A stretch of 50,943 nt of DNA, taken from the IMG/VR virus record IMGVR_UViG_3300029309_000066, positions 1-50,943 of that record; one strand, written 5' to 3'. Positions 1 to 6,066 of this stretch are shown piece after piece. Below the pieces are notes generated by a model. It did no database searches, had not been told where the DNA came from, and saw only the letters and a list, made by a program, of their open reading frames with translations. Origin of the DNA: a virus. The first letter of the stretch is position 1, and each line of letters starts with the position of its first letter. The translations under genes and the position numbers were made by a program.

Positions 1-104
1 TGATACCCAGTTCTTGTCTGAATATCAATGCCACATCTCTCGTAAGCTTCTGTTATTATTTCTTCAACATTAGGTCTGAATGTAACTGTTCCAGATGTTG
101 CCAT
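1..104 (-). CDS. Head-tail adaptor (P22 gp4-like), 5' part of a gene split by the window ends
   Basis: An open frame starts at the ATG on 104-102 and runs off the left end (34 codons plus two bases). Its sequence resembles the N-terminus of podovirus head-tail adaptor/connector proteins, with an EEIITEAYERCG helix. The frame is completed by 50347-50943: if the terminal TG of the window is counted once, the joined protein has 232 residues and reads TGYQAISARRSLNLLFSEW across the junction, a motif I recognise from marine podovirus adaptors. Without that two-base overlap the frame breaks. Role by family: sits under the portal and links capsid to tail. The call rests on remembered motifs, not a search. 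Confidence 0.75.
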   Translation of the reverse strand, partial: MATSGTVTFRPNVEEIITEAYERCGIDIQTRTGY

Positions 105-112
105 TTTTTACT

Positions 113-526
113 TTATCCATATTTCTTCTTCATTGTTAAAACAATCTGATAAGAATCACCTGCACCTGCACCAGTTGTTGTAAATTTTATATCTCCAGTA
201 GGGCTTGTGCCAGTTTGTTTTGTATTAGGCAAACCACCAACCTCAGTATAATCTACTTCTCCAGATTGTCCCTCATCAAGATTAAGCATAATTATATCTG
301 TTGATGCATCTGCCATAACTTGTACCGTCATGCCTTTAACAACCCATGTACATTTAAGTATTTTAACTCCTGTACATGCGTCACCATTTGCGTTTGTTTG
401 TAATGTTGAAACATCAACTTTCGTTACTGCAGATTCATTTCCAGTATCTACATATTGATACTGAAATGCCATTACAATTTCTCTAGTGTTTTCAGAAAGA
501 ATAGTGCTTGATGTAATATCAGCCAT
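113..526 (-). CDS. Virion-associated hypothetical protein (137 aa)
   Basis: This beta-rich, Thr/Gly/Asp-rich protein lies just downstream of the 155-aa protein and upstream of the adaptor. It has no membrane segment or recognisable catalytic motif. The N-terminal half has a hydrophobic strand pattern and the C-terminus ends in a basic MKKKYG tail. Small proteins at this place between capsid and connector genes in marine podoviruses are usually capsid decoration, head completion or minor structural proteins, so a structural role is inferred from position and composition. Function not recognised. Confidence 0.6.
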   Translation of the reverse strand: MADITSSTILSENTREIVMAFQYQYVDTGNESAVTKVDVSTLQTNANGDACTGVKILKCTWVVKGMTVQVMADASTDIIMLNLDEGQSGEVDYTEVGGLPNTKQTGTSPTGDIKFTTTGAGAGDSYQIVLTMKKKYG

Positions 527-538
527 TATATCCTCCTA

Positions 539-1006
539 TTAACTGTCAGCAAATGGTGTTGCTACTGAACCAGAACCAATTAAAAGACCTTGCACCATGT
601 ATTCAGCAGTTGCTAATGCAGTAATTTCTACAAAAGAACCCACTTTACCACCTTTAGTGCCATTATTCATATCAATAACATCATTTGTTGCACCGGGCAC
701 AAATGCTTTTTTTGCGTCATCATCTACTGCAACCATTATTGAACCTACAAACTTGTCAGTACCATCTGTTTTGATTTTACCTGTCATATTTGTACCAATA
801 AAAAAAGTATATTTGGCACCTAATTCTGCAGATTTTATTGATGGTAATGTAATCACACCATCTGCATCATTGACTTCCATGATACGACCTGCATGGTCAT
901 TAAATGTTAATGTTGTTGCTACTGTAATTTCTTTAATATTGCTAGAACCTGCTTGTATAAAACCATTGTTTGATACAATCGGTCCTGAAAAGGTTGATTT
1001 AGCCAT
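539..1006 (-). CDS. Putative capsid decoration/structural protein (155 aa)
   Basis: This protein is rich in Gly, Ala, Thr and alternating hydrophobics, which suggests mostly beta structure. Its N-terminus, MAKSTFSGPIVS, resembles small structural proteins encoded after the major capsid gene in cyanophage-like genomes. It contains a FNDHAGR segment and a C-terminal Gly/Ser-rich tail. The gene follows the capsid gene after an 86-nt spacer that holds two hairpins, so its expression may be partly attenuated relative to the capsid. A decoration role is inferred from position; no domain was identified with certainty. Confidence 0.6.
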   Translation of the reverse strand: MAKSTFSGPIVSNNGFIQAGSSNIKEITVATTLTFNDHAGRIMEVNDADGVITLPSIKSAELGAKYTFFIGTNMTGKIKTDGTDKFVGSIMVAVDDDAKKAFVPGATNDVIDMNNGTKGGKVGSFVEITALATAEYMVQGLLIGSGSVATPFADS

Positions 1007-1029
1007 GTTAATTCTCCTTGTCTTGGCTA

Positions 1030-1049
1030 TTGTCTACTTTCGTAGTCAA
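1030..1049. other. GNRA-type hairpin after the capsid gene
   Basis: On the minus strand, which is the transcribed strand here, the sequence folds as a stem of TTG and CTAC arms interrupted by one A-A mismatch, closed by a GAAA tetraloop. It lies between the capsid terminator and the next gene. A stable GAAA-capped stem could be an RNA processing or stabilising element. Seen in sequence; function inferred. Confidence 0.45.
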
Positions 1050-1059
1050 GGTTAATTAA

Positions 1060-1082
1060 AGGGTGAGCAATAAACTCACCCT
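1060..1082. terminator. Hairpin terminator after the major capsid gene
   Basis: A perfect 8-bp inverted repeat (AGGGTGAG ... CTCACCCT) with a 7-nt loop lies about 10 nt after the stop codon of the capsid gene. On the minus strand it is followed by TTAATTAA, a weak T-rich tract; on the plus strand by ATTTTT. It therefore looks like a partial, perhaps bidirectional, terminator. A leaky terminator directly after the capsid gene is a common phage device for making capsid mRNA in excess. Confidence 0.7.
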
Positions 1083-1092
1083 ATTTTTGCGA

Positions 1093-2004
1093 TTAAGCAG
1101 CGCCTTCTGTTCCAAAAAGACCTCTCCAGTCTGTAAAACCAAAAGAATATCTTTCACGAACTTTGTAACGAACATTACCTGTTTCAAAATCGCCTTCAAC
1201 ACCTCTTTTAAGTGGTGAACGTTGAAACATTTTCATTCCATCTGGCACATCTGTCTTGATAAAGAATGCATCACTATCAGTTAATCTTCTCATAATGTGA
1301 TAGCCTCTTGGCATATATCCACCATTATTTAATGCATTAATATCATTATCTGAAGTACCACTTCTCAATTGTGAATCTAATATTCTTTGAGCAGTAAAGG
1401 TATAGGCAGTTGGAATAATTAACATTGTTCCTTGTGCCGCTATTCTTAAACCTTTATCGTCTTTCATATCTGCGATTTGAATTAAAAGTGATTCAATAGA
1501 TGTTTCTGATAAATCAGCCGCTGTAGCCAAAGTATTACTTTGATTACCACTTGCAGTAGGGTGCGATGTACTTAACAAGGCAACACCATCACCACCTGCA
1601 TGAACTCCTGCTGATGTAGAATTGTTTAAAATATTTGCCGCTTTAATTTCTTTAGTTGCTGACATACTTCTAGCTAATGCTTTTGTATATCTTGAAGCGA
1701 TAGAACCATATAATCCATCTTCTTCTGCTTCCTCAGTAATTGAAAAGGCTAATGCGATAGTTTCATGCTGATATCTGGCAGTAAAACCTTGTGAAGCTGA
1801 ATCATAAGATATTGGTGCACCTTCGTCTTTTGTTGGTGCATTACCAAAACCTGTTAACAATACATCTTCTTCAAATGCTTTACTTGATGTATTTGCATCA
1901 AATACAGCTTGATATTCAGCAGGGTATGAGTCGTACTCAAGACCAAAGAGAGTATTCAATCCCGGCTCGAGCATTTTAGCAAATTGTGCTCTATTCATAG
2001 ACAT
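1093..2004 (-). CDS. Major capsid protein (Mu gpT / HK97-fold type)
   Basis: This 303-aa protein matches the Mu-like major head subunit family in length and layout: an N-terminal FAKMLEPGLN helix, a conserved region around QHETIALAFSITEEAEEDGL, a long P-domain region and a C-terminal ERYSFGFTDWRGLFG block. The shell protein assembles on the upstream scaffold and portal. The context fits fully: scaffold at 3076-4020 and a decoration-like protein at 2017-2568 upstream, terminator hairpin directly downstream. No separate protease gene is recognised nearby, so maturation may not involve cleavage. HK97 fold is inferred from family knowledge. Confidence 0.88.
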   Translation of the reverse strand: MSMNRAQFAKMLEPGLNTLFGLEYDSYPAEYQAVFDANTSSKAFEEDVLLTGFGNAPTKDEGAPISYDSASQGFTARYQHETIALAFSITEEAEEDGLYGSIASRYTKALARSMSATKEIKAANILNNSTSAGVHAGGDGVALLSTSHPTASGNQSNTLATAADLSETSIESLLIQIADMKDDKGLRIAAQGTMLIIPTAYTFTAQRILDSQLRSGTSDNDINALNNGGYMPRGYHIMRRLTDSDAFFIKTDVPDGMKMFQRSPLKRGVEGDFETGNVRYKVRERYSFGFTDWRGLFGTEGAA

Positions 2005-2016
2005 AAATTACTCTCC

Positions 2017-2568
2017 TTATATTCCTGCAGTCTGCTTGAGGATATGCTCATTAATGAGTACTTCAAGCTGTGCATATTGAGCAAAACTATTTGATGGGTC
2101 CTCCCATAATCCAATAATTTTACATGTTGCTGTTCCATTAGACATGGTTCCATTTAAATTGAAACCAGACTGACCTGTTGTTGTTGAACCTGCACCAGCT
2201 ACTACGTCAGCACATGCACCAACATCTGTTTGTGCAGGTGTGCCTTCTGATTGTATTCTAAACACAATATATGGGTCATCATACACATAAGCCACAATAT
2301 CTGTAGCTACTGTGCCAGACGGCCAAAATTTAGAGTATACATACTCTCCATCACTTGCAGTGTATGAAACCCCTGCGAAAACACCTATATTATTTGTTTC
2401 TGTTGCAGTATGTGGTGTAATAACACCATCTGTTGTCAGAATTACAAGGTCACCAGTAAATATATTTTCTGCTAGACCAGATGTAATAGTATATTTGTTT
2501 GCTCTTGGGGCATTACCACTCATATGACGGACTACCTTAAAACCATAAGGTGAATTAGGATTTGCCAT
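2017..2568 (-). CDS. Capsid decoration-type protein (183 aa)
   Basis: The protein begins MANPNSPYGFKVVRHMSGN, a start typical of small head proteins encoded just before the capsid gene in marine podoviruses. It is beta-rich with repeated short strands (GDLVILTTDG, GVFAGVSYTAS, YIVFRIQSEG) that resemble a decoration or barrel fold. It lies 12 nt upstream of the capsid gene in the same direction. Likely role: cementing the capsid surface, inferred from position and fold style. No enzymatic motif is visible. Confidence 0.65.
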   Translation of the reverse strand: MANPNSPYGFKVVRHMSGNAPRANKYTITSGLAENIFTGDLVILTTDGVITPHTATETNNIGVFAGVSYTASDGEYVYSKFWPSGTVATDIVAYVYDDPYIVFRIQSEGTPAQTDVGACADVVAGAGSTTTGQSGFNLNGTMSNGTATCKIIGLWEDPSNSFAQYAQLEVLINEHILKQTAGI

Positions 2569-2590
2569 AATGTTTCCCTTCCGTTAGCGG

Positions 2591-3076
2591 TTAATCCTCC
2601 ATGGCAGATAAATTATCTCTACCACGACTACTGCTGGATTGTCTATCTTGGTAGATAGGTTGTCCAACTTTACGACCTAAAGAGTCTAGTTCACCTGTTA
2701 GGGCTTCATTTTGGTCATTACTCTTTCCTTTGTAATATGCCTTCATAGACTGATGTTTGTCTTTTGGCATCTCACACAAGAGCATTCCCTCAATGCCTAT
2801 ACAACCTGCCCATTGACCATGGTTGATAGTTGGAAATTTTTGGTCTTTAACAGTGCTTGACTTTCTTGGCTCCCAACCTTCTCGCATACGTTTGTATACG
2901 TTATCGGGAGTATCTTTACCCTGTATCGTGGTAGCAACCCATCGTTGAACCATGCCCGGTCGTGCTTCTGGTGCGTCCAACAATGCTGGTGGTGTCCATG
3001 TTGTTTGAGGTCTACTTTCCTCATCTCTAACAGACATCCTTAATGAATCATCTCGTACATTTCTATTTATAGACAT
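2591..3076 (-). CDS. Hypothetical protein between scaffold and decoration genes (161 aa)
   Basis: A soluble polar protein with a conserved-looking central block (GWEPRKSS ... FPTINHGQWAG ... GMLLCEMPKDKHQSM) and a Ser/Arg-rich C-terminus. The start codon overlaps the last base of the scaffold gene, so the two are translationally coupled. I recognise the style of protein from other marine podovirus capsid modules but cannot name a function; an assembly or head-completion role is only inferred from position. Confidence 0.6.
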   Translation of the reverse strand: MSINRNVRDDSLRMSVRDEESRPQTTWTPPALLDAPEARPGMVQRWVATTIQGKDTPDNVYKRMREGWEPRKSSTVKDQKFPTINHGQWAGCIGIEGMLLCEMPKDKHQSMKAYYKGKSNDQNEALTGELDSLGRKVGQPIYQDRQSSSSRGRDNLSAMED

Positions 3077-4020
3077 TAGCTATCCCTCCTATTTTTTAAT
3101 GTTTGAATTTCCTTAGCATATTTTTTCAATGCGTCTGGGTCTGTGATACCTAACTCTCTAGCCATAGCAAGTTCCTGTTGACTCATTCTTATTCTGTTGC
3201 CTCTGTAACCAGAGCCACCTGTCGTTGGTGCAACTGCTTGGCGACTTTTTGCTCTAGGTTTATCTTCAACAACTTCATCAATAGATATTAGCTCAGGATA
3301 TTTTTTTTGTAAACGATTATTTAATTCTGAGTAATATTCTGGTGTATTTTTATCGTAACCCTCAATATCAAGTTGCACATCTATTGACCTTGCATATGCT
3401 GTTTCTTGGTCATATCCCTTAGAATTAAACCATTTATTATCTTGCCACCATCTCATTGCTAGTTGTGGTGGTGGATTTTTGCTTGTCTGTTGTGCAGTAT
3501 CTATTGATGTTGGCATTGCACGTTTACCCTGCTCTTTTGCTAATCTTTGCACAGCAAGTGTTGTTTTTAAATCGCCTAATTCTTCAGTAAATTTGATTTG
3601 TGCCTCTGTATCGCCCTCTTCAATAGCCTTTGCTAAAGCTTTTTTTGTTAAATCATAATGTTCTCGTAACTGATTTTGCCCTTGTTTCTCATTGCTTGTT
3701 TCTATTTTTTCAAGCCTTTTCTTCATTTCAGACACTTGTTCTAGTAATTCAGCAGATTTTGCTTCTGCCTCGTGTTTTTGTGCAAGAACTTTTTTTATTC
3801 TTTTTTGCACATCTTCACTATATTTTTTCTTTTCTTCTTCAGTTACATCTGCAGGGTCTTTTTTTTCTTGTTTCTTTTCTTCTACTACAGGTTCTTCTAC
3901 AGGTTTTTCAACCAATTCTATTTCTAAATCTTCTGTACCCTTTTGTTTAACTTTTTCTATTTCAGAATTTATTTCGTCATTAATAGAATCAAGTGTAGGA
4001 TTACTTTGTGTATTTTCCAT
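3076..4020 (-). CDS. Capsid scaffold protein
   Basis: A 314-aa, highly charged protein with a long acidic/basic N-terminal region rich in Glu and Lys (about residues 20-80), a coiled-coil stretch at about 85-160 and a more ordered C-terminal part ending in a basic helix. Composition, length and position directly before the head genes fit podovirus scaffolding proteins, which drive procapsid assembly and leave before packaging. The basic C-terminal segment would be the capsid-binding end by analogy with P22. No protease motif is seen. Confidence 0.8.
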   Translation of the reverse strand: MENTQSNPTLDSINDEINSEIEKVKQKGTEDLEIELVEKPVEEPVVEEKKQEKKDPADVTEEEKKKYSEDVQKRIKKVLAQKHEAEAKSAELLEQVSEMKKRLEKIETSNEKQGQNQLREHYDLTKKALAKAIEEGDTEAQIKFTEELGDLKTTLAVQRLAKEQGKRAMPTSIDTAQQTSKNPPPQLAMRWWQDNKWFNSKGYDQETAYARSIDVQLDIEGYDKNTPEYYSELNNRLQKKYPELISIDEVVEDKPRAKSRQAVAPTTGGSGYRGNRIRMSQQELAMARELGITDPDALKKYAKEIQTLKNRRDS

Positions 4021-4032
4021 ATCTACCTCTTA

Positions 4033-4431
4033 TTAAATATATGCTGTAACTTCTACTTCTGGTGGTAAAATAGCTGTTATTTCATCATCATTTAGAAGTA
4101 AAAATCTAACATTGTTAACAACAATCTTTTGCCCTGCATATTTGCCATAAGTTACCTTATCGCCAACTTGTGGGACAACTTCTTGTTTCCATTTTTCGCC
4201 TGTGTCTCTTTCTCGGTATGCTAATTCACCAATCGCACAAACAGTTCCATGTGCAGTTAATATCTGCTCATTGTCTTTCACCTTGTCTGGCAGTAAAATG
4301 CCACCCTTAGTTTCTGCTTTAATGTCATTTGGTTGAATTAACACCTTCCAGTTCATTGGTCTTGGTAGTTGGTGTCTTCCGATAGTTGCTTTGGTTACAC
4401 TATCGTTTATAATATCGTGTTGATGAGTCAC
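4033..4431 (-). CDS. groES: GroES-like co-chaperonin
   Basis: This 132-aa protein has the Cpn10 plan: an N-terminal strand (WKVLIQPNDIKAETK), the mobile-loop signature KGGILLP at residues 42-48 that contacts GroEL, a conserved VGDKVTYGKYAGQKI turn and the terminal FLLLNDDEITAIL strand. It starts at GTG 4431 with GGAG seven bases upstream. It lies in the head module just before the scaffold and capsid genes, as expected of a factor that adapts host GroEL to fold the capsid protein, like T4 gp31. It is longer than bacterial GroES (about 97 aa) because of an N-terminal extension and an insert near residues 70-85. Confidence 0.88.
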   Translation of the reverse strand: MTHQHDIINDSVTKATIGRHQLPRPMNWKVLIQPNDIKAETKGGILLPDKVKDNEQILTAHGTVCAIGELAYRERDTGEKWKQEVVPQVGDKVTYGKYAGQKIVVNNVRFLLLNDDEITAILPPEVEVTAYI

Positions 4432-4432
4432 G

Positions 4433-4627
4433 TTACATCTCCTTGTCTATTTGTTTTAATGTCTCGTCTATAATCTCACAAGATTGTTCTAAACCTTCTG
4501 CGATGCCGACGTTTTTTTGATATTGAGTGTGGTCGGTCATGCGACCTTCTACCATATCACTCGCTATCTGTAGTTTCCTCTCCCTCAGTTTCTTCGTTAT
4601 CTGCTTCAATAGGTCTATTTGGCTCAT
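4433..4627 (-). CDS. Small helical hypothetical protein (64 aa)
   Basis: A short, fully helical protein (DLLKQITKKLRERKLQ ... DHTQYQKNVGIAEGLE) of a type often found beside capsid genes in marine podoviruses. It ends two bases before the GTG of the GroES gene. The pattern suggests an antiparallel helical hairpin. Function unknown. Its 5' half overlaps a second reading frame (4557-4700), so at least one of the two could be fortuitous. Confidence 0.6.
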   Translation of the reverse strand: MSQIDLLKQITKKLRERKLQIASDMVEGRMTDHTQYQKNVGIAEGLEQSCEIIDETLKQIDKEM

Positions 4628-4700
4628 CTGTTCTTAACTCCCCCGTTCCAGTGATAGAAACTCCTGTTACATTAATAAAAACATCTTTCCTATTTTCCAT
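4557..4700 (-). CDS. Possible 47-aa acidic protein
   Basis: ATG at 4700 is preceded by AAAGGG about seven bases upstream, and the frame runs 47 residues, with a beta-like N-terminus (DVFINVTGVSITGTGE) and a very acidic C-terminus. It starts just after the stop of the Met/Lys peptide gene and overlaps the 64-aa gene by 71 bases in another frame. Spacing and ribosome site support it; the long overlap is unusual. Function unknown. Confidence 0.45.
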   Translation of the reverse strand: MENRKDVFINVTGVSITGTGELRTDEPNRPIEADNEETEGEETTDSE

Positions 4701-4706
4701 ATGCCT

Positions 4707-4799
4707 TTACCCTTTATTTTTCTTCATTGGTTTTTTCTTCATTGTTTTTTTCTTCATTGGCTTTTTCATGGTCTTTTTTTTGCCTTTAGAATGATACAC
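4707..4799 (-). CDS. 30-aa Met/Lys repeat peptide
   Basis: Starts at GTG 4799 behind an almost perfect ribosome site (AAAAGGAGGG, six-base gap). The peptide is a short head followed by four repeats of the type MKK(K)P/T and ends NKG. Very basic Met/Lys mini-proteins are frequent in marine phages; nucleic acid binding is plausible but unproven. It is the first gene of the late minus-strand head module, just after the divergent promoter region. The repeat also exists in DNA as three near-identical 16-base units. Confidence 0.6.
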   Translation of the reverse strand: MYHSKGKKKTMKKPMKKKTMKKKPMKKNKG

Positions 4800-4976
4800 T
4801 GTTTTCCCTCCTTTTAAAAGTTTTGAAAATTTGGCTCTATTAAGCATATATGCATGTTATCACAAATGTAAAGTAAATAAAGTAATAAAAAAAAACCTTT
4901 TATGTGTTGATTTTTGAGCTAATGGTATTATATTAGTAACTATAGATTTTATATTTATAAAAATGGGAGAAAGAAT
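4800..4976. promoter_or_regulatory. Divergent intergenic region between head module and plus-strand cassette
   Basis: This 177-nt AT-rich spacer separates the minus-strand head genes from the plus-strand cassette. It holds a plus-strand promoter (annotated separately), a candidate minus-strand promoter (TTGTGA on 4865-4860, 17-nt spacer, TAATAG on 4842-4837) leading to the head module, and the 10-bp palindrome GCATATATGC at 4844-4853 inside the latter's spacer, which could be an operator. Promoter calls are by eye. Confidence 0.5.
4907..4934 (+). promoter_or_regulatory. Early-type promoter, copy 1
   Basis: TTGATT, 16-nt spacer, TATATT, followed by a leader ending AAATGGGAGAAAGAAT before the ATG at 4977. 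The same -35/16-nt/-10 layout and the same GGGAGAAAG leader occur at three places in the early region, so this cassette is probably co-expressed with the early genes by host RNA polymerase. Confidence 0.6.
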
Positions 4977-5096
4977 ATGAAAATCAAAAGAGATAAAACA
5001 CACTCAACATCAAGAGGTTGGGAGAAAGCTTACAAAAAAAGAGGTAAGAAAAAGCAAAGACAATTAGATAAGAAACTTACTAAGGGAGGTTATTAA
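4977..5096 (+). CDS. 39-aa basic protein, first gene of plus-strand cassette
   Basis: ATG at 4977 follows GGGAG at optimal spacing. The 39-residue product is highly basic (KAYKKRGKKKQR, then a Leu/Lys helix) and ends KGGY. Its stop overlaps the next start (TAATG), so it is coupled to the 83-aa gene. This is a probable small nucleic-acid-binding or host-interaction peptide; no family recognised. The gene was missed by simple length cut-offs. Confidence 0.65.
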   Translation: MKIKRDKTHSTSRGWEKAYKKRGKKKQRQLDKKLTKGGY

Positions 5097-5347
5097 TGAG
5101 AACAGACCAATTATCAAATCACGACAAAGAATTGATGGATAGTTTTTTTGAGAACGAAGACCAAATACTTGAGATGCAAGAAAAGGCAAAACCATCAATG
5201 ACAGAAATTGAAGCTATTAACCATATTATATCGGTTATAGATGAAAGAGGCTTAGATAAATGTACTGATAAGACACAAGATGCTTATAAAGTTCTTACAG
5301 AATTATCTGAGAAATTATCAACAGATTTTGTTTTATATAGACCATAA
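5096..5347 (+). CDS. Hypothetical acidic helical protein (83 aa)
   Basis: The start overlaps the stop of the 39-aa gene. The product is acidic and helical (SNHDKELMDSFFENEDQILE; IEAINHIISVIDERGL) with no cysteine, membrane segment or known motif. Together with the next two genes it forms a four-gene plus-strand unit opposite to all flanking late genes. The small acidic character would suit a host-protein or DNA-mimic interactor, but that is speculation. Function unknown. Confidence 0.6.
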   Translation: MRTDQLSNHDKELMDSFFENEDQILEMQEKAKPSMTEIEAINHIISVIDERGLDKCTDKTQDAYKVLTELSEKLSTDFVLYRP

Positions 5348-5357
5348 GGAGGAAAAA

Positions 5358-5744
5358 ATGAAACAGTTAATTAGAAATATTAAATTCGGCTTTGAGAACC
5401 AATATTTTCATAGAATTATTGGTTACAATCAACAAAACGAAAAATTTAAATTTATTGATTATGGTTTTACAACAAGAATAGAATGCCTTGGTAAACACAA
5501 AGTTTTAAGAGGTAAATATTCTACATTTGCAATACCTTTTGATGATGATATTGCGAAATGGGAAACATCTTTTGATAATGTTGATGATGCATTACAAAGA
5601 TTACTTGAAATCGTAGATGGTAATTTAAAAGATTTTTCAGTTGTTTATTCTGAAAGAGAATTTGAAACCAAATCAATAACTTTAGAAAAATTATCTACAT
5701 TATCATTAAATCAAATAAGACAATTAGAAATGGAGGTGGCATAA
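5358..5744 (+). CDS. Hypothetical protein (128 aa)
   Basis: The frame is open further upstream, but the true start is the ATG at 5358, which has AAGGAGG seven bases before it. The product is a mixed alpha/beta soluble protein with an N-terminal basic stretch and an aromatic core (FGFENQYFHRIIGY, FIDYGFTTRIE). No domain recognised. It overlaps the next gene by one base (ATAATG), showing coupling within the cassette. Confidence 0.65.
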   Translation: MKQLIRNIKFGFENQYFHRIIGYNQQNEKFKFIDYGFTTRIECLGKHKVLRGKYSTFAIPFDDDIAKWETSFDNVDDALQRLLEIVDGNLKDFSVVYSEREFETKSITLEKLSTLSLNQIRQLEMEVA

Positions 5745-5974
5745 TGAAAGATAAAATTACCAAATCTGAGGCAAAGAAACTCTGTGATACACAGGGTTTC
5801 ACCTTTGAAATGTTAAGCCAAATGTTTGATATTACTAGAGAACCTAGAAAATATACATTTACTGTTGAAAATGAAAGACAGTATGCAATCAAGGTTTTAA
5901 ATGTAATATCTAACCTTAATCAGAAACAGAGAGAAAGGGTATTGCAAAGAGCATTAAAAACTAATAAAATATAA
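5744..5974 (+). CDS. Hypothetical helical protein (76 aa)
   Basis: Last gene of the plus-strand cassette. It has an N-terminal helix-turn-helix-like stretch (ITKSEAKKLCDTQGFTFEMLSQMF) and a basic C-terminal helix (NQKQRERVLQRALKTNK). That layout could be a small DNA-binding or adaptor protein, but the pattern is too short for a firm call. Followed 49 nt later by a strong terminator. Confidence 0.6.
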   Translation: MKDKITKSEAKKLCDTQGFTFEMLSQMFDITREPRKYTFTVENERQYAIKVLNVISNLNQKQRERVLQRALKTNKI

Positions 5975-6023
5975 TTGTAAATTTTACACTTATAAATTTA
6001 CGCAATATCCTCTCCCCTTAACT

Positions 6024-6057
6024 CCCCTACTATTTATTTAGTAGGGGTTTTCTTTTT
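6024..6057 (+). terminator. Strong intrinsic terminator of the plus-strand cassette
   Basis: A perfect 9-bp stem (CCCCTACTA ... TAGTAGGGG) with a 6-nt loop, followed directly by TTTTCTTTTT. On the opposite strand the hairpin is not followed by a T tract, so it acts on plus-strand transcripts. It isolates the 4977-5974 cassette from the convergent minus-strand gene ending at 6067. Confidence 0.9.
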
Positions 6058-6066
6058 GTAAAGGTT

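Noticed and set aside
2797-3024. 75-aa minus-strand frame inside the 161-aa gene
   Set aside because: Alternative frame fully within a better supported gene with coupled start; composition is not phage-protein-like.
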